A stretch of DNA of 64,000 bases. Origin: Stercorarius parasiticus. Its lineage: Eukaryota > Chordata > Aves > Charadriiformes > Stercorariidae. Positions 25,012 through 37,116 of this stretch are shown in pieces. How positions within the stretch are numbered: position 1 is the first letter of the stretch; every line of letters starts with the position of its first letter. Where the stretch lies: contig VWZL01005000.1 in assembly GCA_013396915.1 (NCBI GenBank), forward strand, positions 242,035 through 306,034, given 5' to 3'. The position numbers and the translations under genes are program-made. The notes under the pieces were generated by a model. The model saw only the letters and a list, made by a program, of their open reading frames with translations. It was not told where the DNA came from and did not search any database.

Positions 25012-26960
25012 ACATCTGACAGGGGATGAGGACTTGAGAAATGTCCAAAGGAGGCCCTGCTCAGGCGACCAGATTCCCAAGCCATGAATTAGTGGTTCAC
25101 TTCATATACCTGCATATTTCGCTTGAAGACAGACACAGTATGTCAGGAACAAAATGGCCTGATTGTGTCCTGACTGTGTTCTTTAAAAAAAAAAACAATG
25201 TTAAGACCCCCCAGAAATTAGTAACGCACCAGTAACATATTATCAATCCATGGGATAAACAGAATAACTTCGTTGTTGTGAAACTAAACTGTTTATTGAA
25301 GAATACCGATATCAAGTGACAATATTAGCAACTGAAAAATTGGAGGCCATTGCTTAAGTTGAGCATGAGTCCAACAGCTGTCTGGAAAGTATTTGCATAT
25401 GACAGAAGGTGACATGCAGTGTTTGTGTATCAGAGGTTAGACTAGTTCTCAAAGTTTTTTAAAATCTTGCAGTCATCTTTATGAACGGGGTTGTGTTGTT
25501 TCTCCATGTCAGGAGAAAAGGCAAACTTTGGAACACAAGGCACCAGAAATGCCAAGTCTCCATGTCGTCCCCTCTTTAGTTAGCTAGATTCATCGCTGTA
25601 TCAAAGAGACCAACTAGCTCACCTTAAATCGTTGTTTCTCAAGTAAATTAATAATATTAATCTGTTGTGTTGCTACTTGCATGTATTGATTGTATTTTAT
25701 ACAACTTTCTTGTGAAGTATTGATGTAGAAAGTTTCTGGGAGGCAGCAGTGGTACTCTCTCAATTTCAAAATACCGGGTAGATCTAGGGGAAACTACATC
25801 AAGTTTTTTTGAGCAGGAGTATTGTGAAGATGTGTCTTTTCATTCTGAATTGTTGCTTTCAGTTCATTAGACTGCTCTCAGCTCTTCATGTACACCCTGT
25901 TAGACTCTGATGTAGGCAGGACAACCCCAGTTTTCATCTAACTTTGGAGATACCAGAAATGGTTGGAGGAAGACAATGGTTAGAGGGAATAGGCACCGTA
26001 ACAGAACTCGCCCAAGGTACCTAGCAGGTATCTGTACAGAATGGACTAATACTGCTACAATAAATAGAAGTTTGGTTTCAAGTAGCATAATTGTGGGATT
26101 CTGATGCCCAATATATATGAGAATATGTATCTTGGACAATCTCTAGGTGACAAACAAATACTACCAGCTGCATTTTAAACTCAGTTCAAAAAAAACCTCT
26201 GGGAAACATTTTTGTGTACTTCTGGATTTTTTGTCAAATCCATTTTTGGACCTTATGTGTTAGAACTGTAAAAGCATCTTCCTGGTCTGTCATGTTACAT
26301 GGTAACTTTATATTGTATACAGTAAATATATTTGAGCATTTAGTAATAGCACAGACTTCAATCCCTGCTTTTATAGTCTCCTTTTTTTTTTCCTTCTGGC
26401 TTTTAAGGCATACTGACAGGAGCTGCAGAATGAGGAAGTGATACAGCATCAGCTTCTGGCTTATTGAAAAGCAAGTGATTTTAACTTCAGAAGTAGTTGG
26501 TGGGTTTCTTTCTTGGTCGGCCTGAGTGAAAGGAAGTGTAATTTCAGGATCTGAAATCAGGTTCCAGTACCGACATTCTTTTTTATTAAAGGAAAGAAAC
26601 AAATTGGGGTAAAAAAACCAAACCCTGATAGATCTGAGGCAGCCCATAGCATAAGAGCTGCCAGTGTCTGAATGGAGACTAAGTGTTGCTTATGTTTAAA
26701 GTGCAAATTATTTTCCTCTCTAGAGAAATGAAGTAGCTCAAAGCTATGAAAATCTCATATGTGAACAAGGACTATTAAAGAAACTGCCAGTTAAGACAAC
26801 TGATGGAATAAATGCAGCAGAGGAAGAAGATTGAAATTTATGGTGACTAGGCAAAACAGATCAATGGAAATAAAATACATCTGAAATTTCCCAACCTACA
26901 ATAGGAGATGAAGAGAAATAGCCTGAAAACCACCCAAAGACAAAAATACTACTCTTTTTT

Positions 26961-26996
26961 GAAGAAGAAGAAGAAAAAAGGAAAAGAAGAAAAGAC
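26961..26996. repeat. purine tract (GAA-rich)
   Basis: A 36-base all-purine run on the + strand with (GAA)n at its start (26961-26973), preceded by a T-run at 26955-26960. A simple low-complexity repeat. Confidence 0.85.
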
Positions 26997-27246
26997 ATGA
27001 ATTAATCTGACTGGATAATGCGTTGAAAGGAAAGCAGTCCAACACATCTCTAGCCCAAATAAAGATACCAGCATCATTCGTACTGCCTCGGATAGCAGTA
27101 CAAAGAAAGAGTGAAGGCAAAGTGTATTTTGAGGCAGATATGTTGTCACCCAGAAAGGTGTTATTCACAGCACCCAATTTTAAGTAGCTAGCTTGCTGCC
27201 TACATTTCTCAGCTGGTCTCTTTAGGTCACTTGCAGGGACCACGGA

Positions 27247-27279
27247 GAGACAAAGATACAGAGACAAAGATACAGAGAC
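27247..27279. repeat. 14-bp tandem repeat, 2.4 copies
   Basis: The unit GAGACAAAGATACA is repeated perfectly at 27247-27260 and 27261-27274, followed by a partial third copy, GAGAC. The lack of mismatches suggests a recent local duplication. Confidence 0.85.
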
Positions 27280-30200
27280 GGTTGACAGCCTCTAACCTAT
27301 GTCCTGCCCCCAGTCGCTCTGGGGCTGAGACGTGCTAAGAGCTGAGATGGGCTGGTCAGCTACAGGAAAATGGGCAATAGGAGTACCTCCCCCACCCATT
27401 TCTGAGGGAAAATGTAAAGAAATAGCTGGCCTAACTCTTCTGCCATTTGAACTAGAATTATCTCCAGGATCTTTTCCGTGTCAACAAAGACACTCTTAGT
27501 GGTTCCCTGAAATTAAAATGTCCATCTGGTGCTACACTCCTTCAAAGAAGTTTATGCAAAGCGACTGTTACCTTGAAACATTCCTTGCTTTACCCTGCTC
27601 TATTTGATAGGAATTTTGCTGCTTTTATGAAAGGTGGGTGTACAAAATCTTATCAGACCATCTTTGGGAGTAGCAAAAATTCTTGGGAAATGTACTTACT
27701 TGTTTCTTCTGACTTGGGTTCATTCCATAAGCAGAAAAGCCAAGTCGAGGGAGCCAGCCCCACTATTTTTATTTCAATCTGTTTTGCAAGTCTAAGCTTC
27801 TCCATTTCTTCCAAAATTAAAAATTTCATCAATAAATTCTGGATGATTGAAAGAGAGTTTTGGCAGAGTTGCTATTCGACAAAATTTTGGTAAAAAAAAA
27901 TAAAAAATCTCCAAATCTCTAGAGAGGTGTCTCTGGTCTCCAAATGCTCTGGCTGTAAAAACACTTCGGAGCTGGTACACGGGAGGGCGCATCTATCCTA
28001 CAATTGCAAAGAGCCAGAAGCCGCACTCTCAGCAATCTGCTCCTGAGCAGTAACCCTTTATTTCTGAGCATACAAAAGAAGACTTGAGCAATCGAGTCTC
28101 TGGCTAAAACACAAGGATGGTAGAAATAACCGCAGTCCAAAACATTATGCCATACAGGGAGAGTTACGTTACGAGCCAATCTTCAGAAATTACTAGCTTT
28201 CCTTCAGTATCGGAGTAAGTCAAAAGAAATTTGCTTAACCTGCCATGATGCTGTTTTCAGAACCAGGAAAACCCAGCATCGTTTCTGTTGCTGTTTGGGG
28301 ACTGGTCAGGTCTCACACGACACAACTGCAGGGCAGCAAAGCTGGCAAAATGTGGCCTTTAGTGTACATCATGCTACGCTTTGGCATATGGGCTGAAACT
28401 CTGAATGGGAAAACAGCACACTGAAAACATCCACCATATGGTAAAATTAGTGAAATAACAGCAGCAGCAAGACCAGAATGACATAATTCTGCCTACTAGT
28501 GCTGTGTCTCATTTAAGTTGTATATTACTGGATGTCCCCGTCAGAACGAGGGGCCTCTGTGTGAGGTATTCGACAATCACTTTGCCTTGAGCAAACAAAG
28601 CTGGGAAAACAACAAAGACTGGGATTTAAAAATCCCAGCCTAAAGCAACAAACAGCACAAAGCAGAGTCTCATGGCTTGTTGTAAATGCCTCTGATCATG
28701 GGATTTATCGCTTCCCCACCTGTACTCCCCTAATCTAGCTACTTAGCCTCTGCAAGCTCATTCAGAGAGGGACTATCTGAATCCTTCAGCTGTTCACCTT
28801 GAGTAATACCACAGGGCCAGATTTCGTCTCTGCAACTTGGTTCAATATTGAAACCGAAGGAGACAAAAAGAGCACATGCATAGTGCAGGGATGAATCCCA
28901 ATTAAAGTTTCTCTGGTTTCTTGGTTACAAAGACAGATATTGGCCAATGGTGAAGGAGAAAAGCAAAGTCACGCAGACACGCTCCTGCCTCATTTTTTAC
29001 ACAAGGCAACACTGTCTCCCTGCTGCACTGGGGAGACAACCCCAAAGTCCTTACAGAGACATGACCAACCCCTAAAAGTTCGATTGTGGCACTTATGTCA
29101 CCTTTTTGAGTTCGAACTCACTTTTTCTTTGGCAAGACAATCATCTCCCATAGCAAAACTTTCCAAGCGGTTCACTCTCAGCCTCTGAAATCCGGGGAGC
29201 TCTGCAGCTGAATTATCACATATCAGCACAATGTGGTCTACTACTTGACCATTGCTCCTAGCAACTACGGCAGTACTTCTCCTAATAAACCAGAGCAATC
29301 AATTAAAATTGCAGCAAGGGCATGCAAAACCTCCTGAAACAAACTGACAGATGAAGAAAAGCAACCAGATACCGGTAGAGCCCCAGATATGTTAAAATCT
29401 GCAAGCTAATTGTTTCCTTAACAGGATAATGCTTCCGAAGACTACTGTTTGGAAGTGCAATGGCCTGGAAAATGGAGGTCAATAAAACAACAAAAGGACA
29501 ACCAGCATAGCTGAAAGAGGAGAGCATTTGATGGAAATAATTTAATCACCAAACTAATTCCTTATCTGTTAAGTAGGGAATGCCGGTTGGGAACGCAGTG
29601 GAGCATGGTAAGTCTTACAGCTCAAGTCCTAACAATGTAGTTAGTCGTGCTTTGGTGTAGCAAAACATATCCTTTGGGATGCAGCAACTCTTCTTACATT
29701 GTTTTTCTCTAAAAAATATTAAAATGGCCAAACCCAGTAATAATAGCTGATTCTTTGTTGTTGTTGTTGAGGCCAGGATTATCCTGTATGTATGATACAC
29801 TATCTTCATATTTTACTTTCTTGCCAAGTTACCCTGTATACTGTGTACTTGATATCAGGTCTACCACAATGACTCTTGTCTGAAAGGTGATGACAGGCTC
29901 TTTGTGAACTCCTACACACTGCGGCTGAACTCCTCAACTGCCCAACACAACAACACTCCCTTAAGGTGAAGTTTAGGACACTCAGATGAAAGACTGTCCC
30001 TGGCAAAAATTCCTCCCGTCATAATTTGTCACTGATCCCTTTTCCTCTGCTGCAGTTTATCCTGGCCTAGAAACTGCTGAAGTCATAGCAGAGTTTGCTG
30101 CCTCTTACCATCATTATATGGCATAATCTCAAGTAATTCAGACCAGTTCTTCCAGAAAATCAGGAAATGTTGCTACATAACGAGGTCAAATATAGCCTGC

Positions 30201-31254
30201 CTTATGAGAAGTCTCAAAGAAATAGTGTAGCATCCGATGCAAAAAAAAAGGAGTGAGACAATAAAATAGCAGAAAACTGTGTTGCTCATTGACAGGTACA
30301 GTCTGTAGGCAGACAAGCTAATGTTACCTGAGATTTTTGAGCAACAGCCCTTCCTATTGTTAATTCTTCTGTGCTTTTACATGTTTTCCACAGATATTTT
30401 TTTTTTTCAAAAGATTCACTTTGAATTTGTATATAGCACTTAATCTTTCAGAAATATACAGTTAAAATTGAGCAAGGAAGTACAGCTGCAGCTGTCCCTC
30501 CCAGATAAGGGATGGGAGTATTCAGCTTTTTGTTTGCGGCAGAGAAAGGCTGGAGACCAGCCAGTGTTAAGCTATATCAACGTTGTAAGGTAGACTCTGA
30601 GGGTACCGAGCAGCATCACAAGTTTGGACAAAGTGGGTCAAGCAAAACGACCTGCACAGATTAAGCCAAGGATGTTAAGAGAGGAGAAAACATAACCATC
30701 AGATATGTAGCTAATCAGCCTCATGAGATACGAGGAGTCCAAAGAGTCAAGAGTAAACAGTCAATAAATAATAAGATGCCATGCTTCAGGGTTAAGAATG
30801 TTGCTGATTTAATATGATGTGATTTAACTGCTGTTTTCTGTTAACAGACTCTTTCCAGCACAGTCAGGGAAGTCTGATCATCATTTAGGTTTGCATGTCC
30901 TCTGCCAAATGATGCAAATACTATGTGCAGGGTGAAGTGCACTGGAATGTGTAATACAAGCAGAAGATCTACATCAAAAGGTAAGCTGAATAACAAAAAA
31001 TGCAAGATATAATCAAACTGTAATGGACTTTTTTTTTCCTTTCTCTTATTAAATATTTTCTCAGCTTTGTTGTAGCAAATCACCTTCAAATGCAGGATGA
31101 ATCTTGAAAGCTGTATCTCTGTCAGAGCTGATGCCGTTCACTAATGATTTGCTGCTACTGTCTATTGGAGAGTACTCTCATTAAGCTTACAAGTCCTCTT
31201 TCGATCAGGATGGCAACCTGGGGAAGAGGAAATACAAAACATCTTAGTTTTTTT

Positions 31255-31500
31255 CAAAAAAAAGGTCTCTCGCGCTAATACCCAAAAGGGGGAAACGGGT
31301 ACCTATGGGGTCGCAAAGCAGCTTGTGATACCTGCTGAGAGGCATCAGGGTGTGTTTCCACGGCAACTTAAGACAATCGAGGACTAGGAAACTGTAACCT
31401 GCGCTTTCCCCGTGGATCAATGCTGCACACCTCCGTCCCCTCTCTTGCATTAGCCCTGGCCTCTCTCTGACTTCACGCAGATCCCGTTCTGGGAACTGAC
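31255..31500. other. CpG-enriched patch, unrecognised
   Basis: By direct count there are 11 CpGs in 31261-31500, at roughly 50% GC, against a CpG-poor background. Examples lie at 31271-31274, 31311-31312, 31402-31403 and 31434-31435. A 68-codon - frame (31244-31450) overlaps it but shows no known motif. It may be a small CpG island (an orphan promoter or enhancer) or a GC-rich retroelement fragment. Confidence 0.4.
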
Positions 31501-34500
31501 CTGGCTGAAAGCTAATTATTTTATTTCATGGTAAGTTTTCAGTTTTTCCGGATCCCTGAACCATTTCAGCATGCAATCAAATGAGTGCCTGTGCTGCTCG
31601 CAGAGGAAGAGGGCGTAAAAAGTTGGAAATGGGCAGGACAGTGGGACCAGAGCAACCTTGATTTAGATTAGCTTAAACACATGCTGAGACCCCTCTCCTG
31701 AGGCCTCTGAGTGGGAGAGACCACAGATGTCTGATCTTCTGCCAGCTGCTAGCTAACCTATGCTCACATTTTGAGAGCATGTTCAGGCCTTTTCCTTTAC
31801 TGCTTTGTTCACACAGCTTAAAGAAAAGTGTTATTTCTTCTAGGCAGGCTGTCTTTATCTGCTTGGTGTTTGCCACTGGTCAGAAGAGAAGAAAAGCCGT
31901 GCTGTTGCTCTGTTGGACCATGGAAAGGGCACAGCTGGCACGTGGGCAATGAGGCTCTGCCCTCTCCATGCAGCAGACAACAAAGATGGTCGATATTCCC
32001 AGCATTTATTCTTCAAACTCTAATTTACGGAGGGCAACATATGAATCTTCTCTTGAGGAAAATCACCAGTTTTGCACAAGAGGACAGCAGAGATTATTTA
32101 CAAGGTACTCTAAGGATGCTCATCTCCCCTCAACCTGCTCTTCCTGGTCTTTAGGGTGGCCTTTCTCTGCCTGCTTCCCCCATCACTTCTACTGCATCAC
32201 CACTATTTGACGTTTGTTGGCACTTTGCTTTTCCAACTAGGACAATGCTTGCATACTTTCTCTTTTTTACTTATATGTAAATGTTTTTGTCTTTAGACTT
32301 TCAAAATGCGTTCTAAATGAATCTTTTTCAAGTCCTGGCTTGTGTGCTCATTTAAGCAGAGCCTCTTACATAAAACGTTCCCCAGCAGTCTCCTCTTTTT
32401 GCATATCTTGTATTAAAAACCTTGTTTAAAAATTCACACCATAGTTCTTACTCTTTGCTTCCAAAGTCAGCGGATAAATCCTGCCACACACATGGACCCT
32501 GTTATAAGACGGCACATTCATTATGTATAATTACAAAGCACACGAGATGTTATTCAGTGTTGTTAGCTTGGCTACACTGGAATTCCAGCACACATCTGTA
32601 CACAATTTATAGTTGCTTATAACATATGCTAGCACACAGCGTGTGAACAGCTGGAATTTAAACTCGGATCCTGCATGAGACTCTTCATGGATCTACTCAC
32701 AGCTGCTGCCAGTAGTGCTCAGTCTTGGAAAAGTGGAATTCTGCTCAAGGAAAAGTGAAGACTAGGGGCATGAAAGCCCAGACTCTATGAAAGGGACAGA
32801 GATTCAGCTGACTGTAAAATAACTCTTTTTCTTCAAATAAGGATATGGAGAACCGTGGGAGTTCTCCAGTTTAGGAGTTATTTCTGAACATCCATTTTTT
32901 AATATTTTTTTTAAAGAAAAGAGATTAATGATTGCCTGACAAAACAGGAAATAAACTCTCAAAGCGTAAGAGAAGGTGGTAATTATGCTGTAAGTTAAAA
33001 TTGCAATGCCTATATTGGACTGACACAGAGCCTCTCCGAATATGTTCAGGGGTCTTATATTAACATTAAGCAGCTGTTGAGATCTTGTCTTTAATAATGC
33101 ACAATGTTATTACTCTGAAGAGCACCAGCACTGACATCTCCAAGCTCATATTAGAAGAAGAGCAGACTACTTTCATTGTATTATTCACTATTTTGTATGT
33201 CATCACTGCCACTTTAGCTTTCAGGCTCTGGAGACAGACTACATTTACTTCTGTGTCTTATACTCTGAAGAAAAACTTTCAGGTAACAGATAATGCCATT
33301 TAAAAAGTAACCCTTCATTTCTTCTAATTTTCATGAATTAAGGTAATTTTTTTCCACCCAAGCAGGCTGCAAATATAATTTTTCAGTAGCCAACAATGCA
33401 GGTGCCTCTGTACATTGCGAAAACCAAACACTATAATTTCCCGGTGTGGGTGACTGAAAGTTTTTCTTCTCTCAACTACTTCAGACAGCTTGGCTACAGA
33501 TTTATTGTCTTCCATGCCTTGAGTTAGCTGCATCACTTATACCCATGCGTGGTTTGAAAGATGCTTCCTAGAAAACCCAACCTTTGAGTATCTGCTTTCA
33601 GATTCCAGGAAATTTAACTGTCAGCCTGCTATCATTTTTTGATATTTTGAAAAACTATATTTAGAACTGTGACAAAAACAACAAGTGAAAATGTTAAAAA
33701 CTATTCCAATGTTTCGTTCCAGCAAAGTGAAAGCATGTGGCTTTCAAATCAAAGCGTTCCCAGTTACCTGCAACAGCTCCGCTTGATTGTCTTCAAAGTC
33801 AACCTTTAAAGTCAAGCTTGTAGGAGAGAGATGATATGAGGATCCCCAAATTCATTGTCATCTCGGAGGTGGTTACTATCCTATCTCTCTAAACTGACCA
33901 AGTAATAAGCCGCATGTATCAGTCTGGTTGTAACATCCTATTAAATATGAGTAACAAGTTGGATGTATACGTAGAGCTTGACGTTTACAGGTGAAAAAGT
34001 TTATTCCTGCCTTTGCATAACATCCCTGGAAAAGTTATTATGATAAATTAACACTTTAGACAGGCATAGTTGCTTCTGGTCAGCAACAGCCAGCTGAGAG
34101 CCGCACTAGGCTTTACCTTTGCAAAGTATTTGTAACGGGCAGTGATTTTGTGTAAGGGAGGTGGAGATATTTCTGCTTGAGGTAATAAATCCGGGAGAGT
34201 TCTGAATCTGAGTTACACCCAAGGGTGGACCTGGGTTGTAAAAGAAACCAGGACTCCCTAAATCCCCATCCTCTTCCAAGAGTACAAATGGAGGACATGA
34301 GGTTGGATGATTGTTCTCAGCAGAAGGGCTGGGAGTGGCTGGCAACTTCTCAGCTGGACCATGCCGACAGAGCAGCCACGTGTGATGCATGCTTCGTTTC
34401 CCTTCAGTTCTGTCCAACTGTTCCTACAGACAGCAGAGTTGCTCTGCTTGAATTTTGTGTACGGATTTGCTTTTGGCTTTCCTACCCTTTATTAAGAGTA

Positions 34501-35947
34501 GTTTCAGAGTAATGGGCAAAACTGCAGGGCTCCGTCATTTTTGGGTGGTGATCCTAAGGACAGGAGAGCAGGCTGCTCCCCAGCTGGCTGAACCCCCCTC
34601 AGTTATTCCCAGCAGTGAAGCGCGGAGGTCCGAGAGAAGGAAGGGGCCTTCAGTGGCCAACACTAGTCAGGAAAAATGTTTGGCATGCAATGGGAAATCA
34701 AGAAGGATGAAGGAACAAGGGGTGTCGGTGCCACTAGGAACTGCCATTGCACTGAGCTGACAGACTGTCCTGGGAGGCCCAGGTGGGACCTGACACCCAG
34801 GCGGCTCCCCATCACTTCTGCCACCTCAGGCGGTGAGCTTTAACTGGTGTGTAGGGACCAGTGGATGGAGTACAGCCCCGAGGAGTCTGTCCTGCTGGAT
34901 GCTGAGGATAAACTGGCTGAAAACCACAAATACTGCAGTGGAAATCCAGTCTGACTGACAAGGGTCTGTGGGGTCCTTACGTCTGCTCAGTGGAAAAAGT
35001 CATTGATATTGACTTGTTTCCACAATGAATTTTGCTTTCATTTTCCATGGGTTTTCTGATACAAATTTTTTGTAACAGAAAATTAACAACAGGCTATACA
35101 GAGTGCCAAAGTTATGCTCAACCATTGATCTACTGTCCAACAATGTTATGGTCAGAGTGGATCAGTACGACTGTCTCATTTGATCTGCTTTAAACAGGTG
35201 CTTCTAGCCTCGCCTCAAAGACCCTACAACTTCCATGTGACTTCTCATCCAGTCAGAAGTTGAAATTCAAATACTTCAGGTTGTGGAAAACAATATTTTC
35301 TTTTTTGTTTTCTTCTTTTCCATCGCTGTAGTAATCAGAAGTATGATTTTAAACTTTTTATGACCCTGTTTGTCATGCATCAGGAAGAACTTAGGCCATG
35401 GATCTCAGCACTGTGAAATGAATTCAGTTTTATAGCTGATGTGTCTGAGAAACAGCTATTTGTGACATTATGTTGTTAGCTATAGAAATCACTGAAATAG
35501 TGAACTCTTTTCTTAATACACTGACAATTGCAAACTGGAATTATGTATTTTTATTCTTTTCACTTTAGGAAAGCTGATCCACTGGTTAGTGATGGCTGTC
35601 ATCAATGAGTCCCCCAGAATTTGTATGTTAAACAAAGTGACACTTGTGGATGGACAAAAGTAGCAGTCTCCAGCTTCACAAAATCTCTGCCTGCTTTTTC
35701 CAGCTGTGCTGAAAACCTTTTTCCCATTTGAGCTACCACTTGAACTGGTGTTCATCACCAGCAGAGAAGGACTCATTTGGAGGTAACACATCTTCTTTCT
35801 AACAGATTTGCCAGCTTAGTTTTCAGAAATACTTTGGTTTTCTGATTTCTTCTGATGATAATGTGGGCTGCGTTTGTTCTGACACTGAGAGAACTGAAAT
35901 GTCCTGAATAAAAGCACCTGTGCTGAATGACAGAATTACGTCCAAAT

Positions 35948-35967
35948 CTCACTGAAATCAATGGCAG
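35948..35967. repeat. remnant of an old palindromic amniote repeat (candidate)
   Basis: The word 'cactgaaatcaatggcag' resembles the palindromic core 'actcccattgaaatcaatgggagt' that recurs in turtle, crocodile and bird DNA. The second half of the palindrome is partly lost here. The match is by memory, and the family name is not known to me. Confidence 0.3.
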
Positions 35968-36505
35968 CCTTTCCACAGACCTCCAAGAGAGTTGGACTAG
36001 ATGTGTTTGTGATCATATTTTATCTTCACTCCATGGTTCCTCAGAGCACATATGTTTATTCATAGCCAAACTGATTACAGGTCAAGATGGCTCCACATAA
36101 AACTTGACCCTGCATCTGAAAGGAATTAGTTTCACCTTGGATAGTACTTAAGGTGAATTACAGTCTTTCTTCCTTCCGAGTGGACTTGCTTATCTTTAAA
36201 AAAAAAATGTTTCTTTTTTATCTAATCTCAGGACTTGCTCATATCTCTTTCTTGAACAGTTGCAGTAAATCTTAGCAGGATTATCAGAGTTTTACAGGCT
36301 TTTGGAAGCTTTGGATTTTCCTTCATGCTGTTAGGCAGTGCAGGCATGAGAGGATGAATCTGCATCACACCTAAACACCTGCCACTTCAAATCCTGCAGT
36401 GACAATGATGGTGTCCCAATAGGATCACCCAATTACTGCAGCCTACAAAACACATGATTTTTCCTGCAGCCGTAAAAAATAAATTCATGTTTTGTCGTAG
36501 ACTTA

Positions 36506-36526
36506 CTGCACCATGCTATGGTGCAG
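36506..36526. repeat. 9-bp perfect inverted repeat
   Basis: CTGCACCAT at 36506-36514 is complementary to 36518-36526 with a 3-base loop. It is an isolated small hairpin. It is too short for a microRNA precursor and has no flanking complementarity that I can see. Confidence 0.7.
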
Positions 36527-36578
36527 ACATAATACAAGAAGCTTGGAGACTATGACAGAGTAAAAACGAATTTGCTCT

Positions 36579-36660
36579 GAAATTAAGCAGTACTATGACA
36601 GGAGAGATAAAGATAACTTGAAATTAAGTAGTACTATGATATGAGAGATAAAGATAACTT
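36579..36660. repeat. 41-bp tandem duplication, two copies
   Basis: The copies 36579-36619 and 36620-36660 are directly adjacent and differ at three positions (10, 21 and 23 of the unit). This is a local duplication of unique AT-rich sequence, old enough to have gathered a few substitutions. Confidence 0.92.
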
Positions 36661-37050
36661 AAACTAACACATTGTCAAAGGAAGAGGATTACGTGTTCTT
36701 CCATTTGAGTAGAAATGCCTTTGAGAGTTGATTCTTAGGGCTCTGGAGAAGAGAAGGGGTGTATTAATGTAGACATGAACACTTTTAATGATGAAGAGCA
36801 GGTATAACAACAGTTTGGTAGAAAAATGTTGCTAATGAGCTGCAAATAGCACTAATGCTCCAAAGGAATTGCTGTTTCTGCTGTCCTGGAGGAGAATAGG
36901 TGGAAGAGAGCTAAGAGTCTGAAGTGACACCAGTGAAGAAGAATGAAATGTCATCTACACCTCTGCATTACTTCCCAGATCTCTAACTAGGTGACAATTC
37001 AGGGCATGCTCTAGTGTCAGAGATTGTAGGGGGGTTTTTTGTGTGTGTAT

Positions 37051-37116
37051 GGTTGGACTCGATGATCTCAAAGGTCCTTTCAACCATGAAGATTCTATGA
37101 TTCTATGGTTCTATGA
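37051..37116 (+). mobile_element. CR1 LINE, 3' end only
   Basis: The sequence runs 'ggttggactcgatgatctc', then 'aaggtcctttcaacc' and ends in tandem ATTCTATG units (37092-37116). This is the diagnostic 3' terminus of avian CR1. The 5' truncation falls just inside the last 70 bases, which is common for CR1. No coding part remains. Confidence 0.93.

Larger units (their letters stand above)
20851..36505. other. intergenic DNA, no gene recognised
   Basis: I see no exon, RNA gene or clear transposon. The longest open frame in the window (20858-21301, ATG to TAA, 147 codons) has no domain or signal, overlaps another + frame at 20868-21164, and probably arises by chance. The 137-codon - frame at 26234-26647 is similar. 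The parts that stand out are listed separately: CpG-dense patches at 24.94 and 31.26 kb, a purine tract and 14-mer repeat near 27 kb, and an old palindromic word at 35.95 kb. Confidence 0.55.

Noticed and set aside
26234..26647. 137-codon - strand open frame
   Set aside because: No domain, signal or homologue is recognised. It overlaps a + frame and lies in low-complexity-rich DNA.
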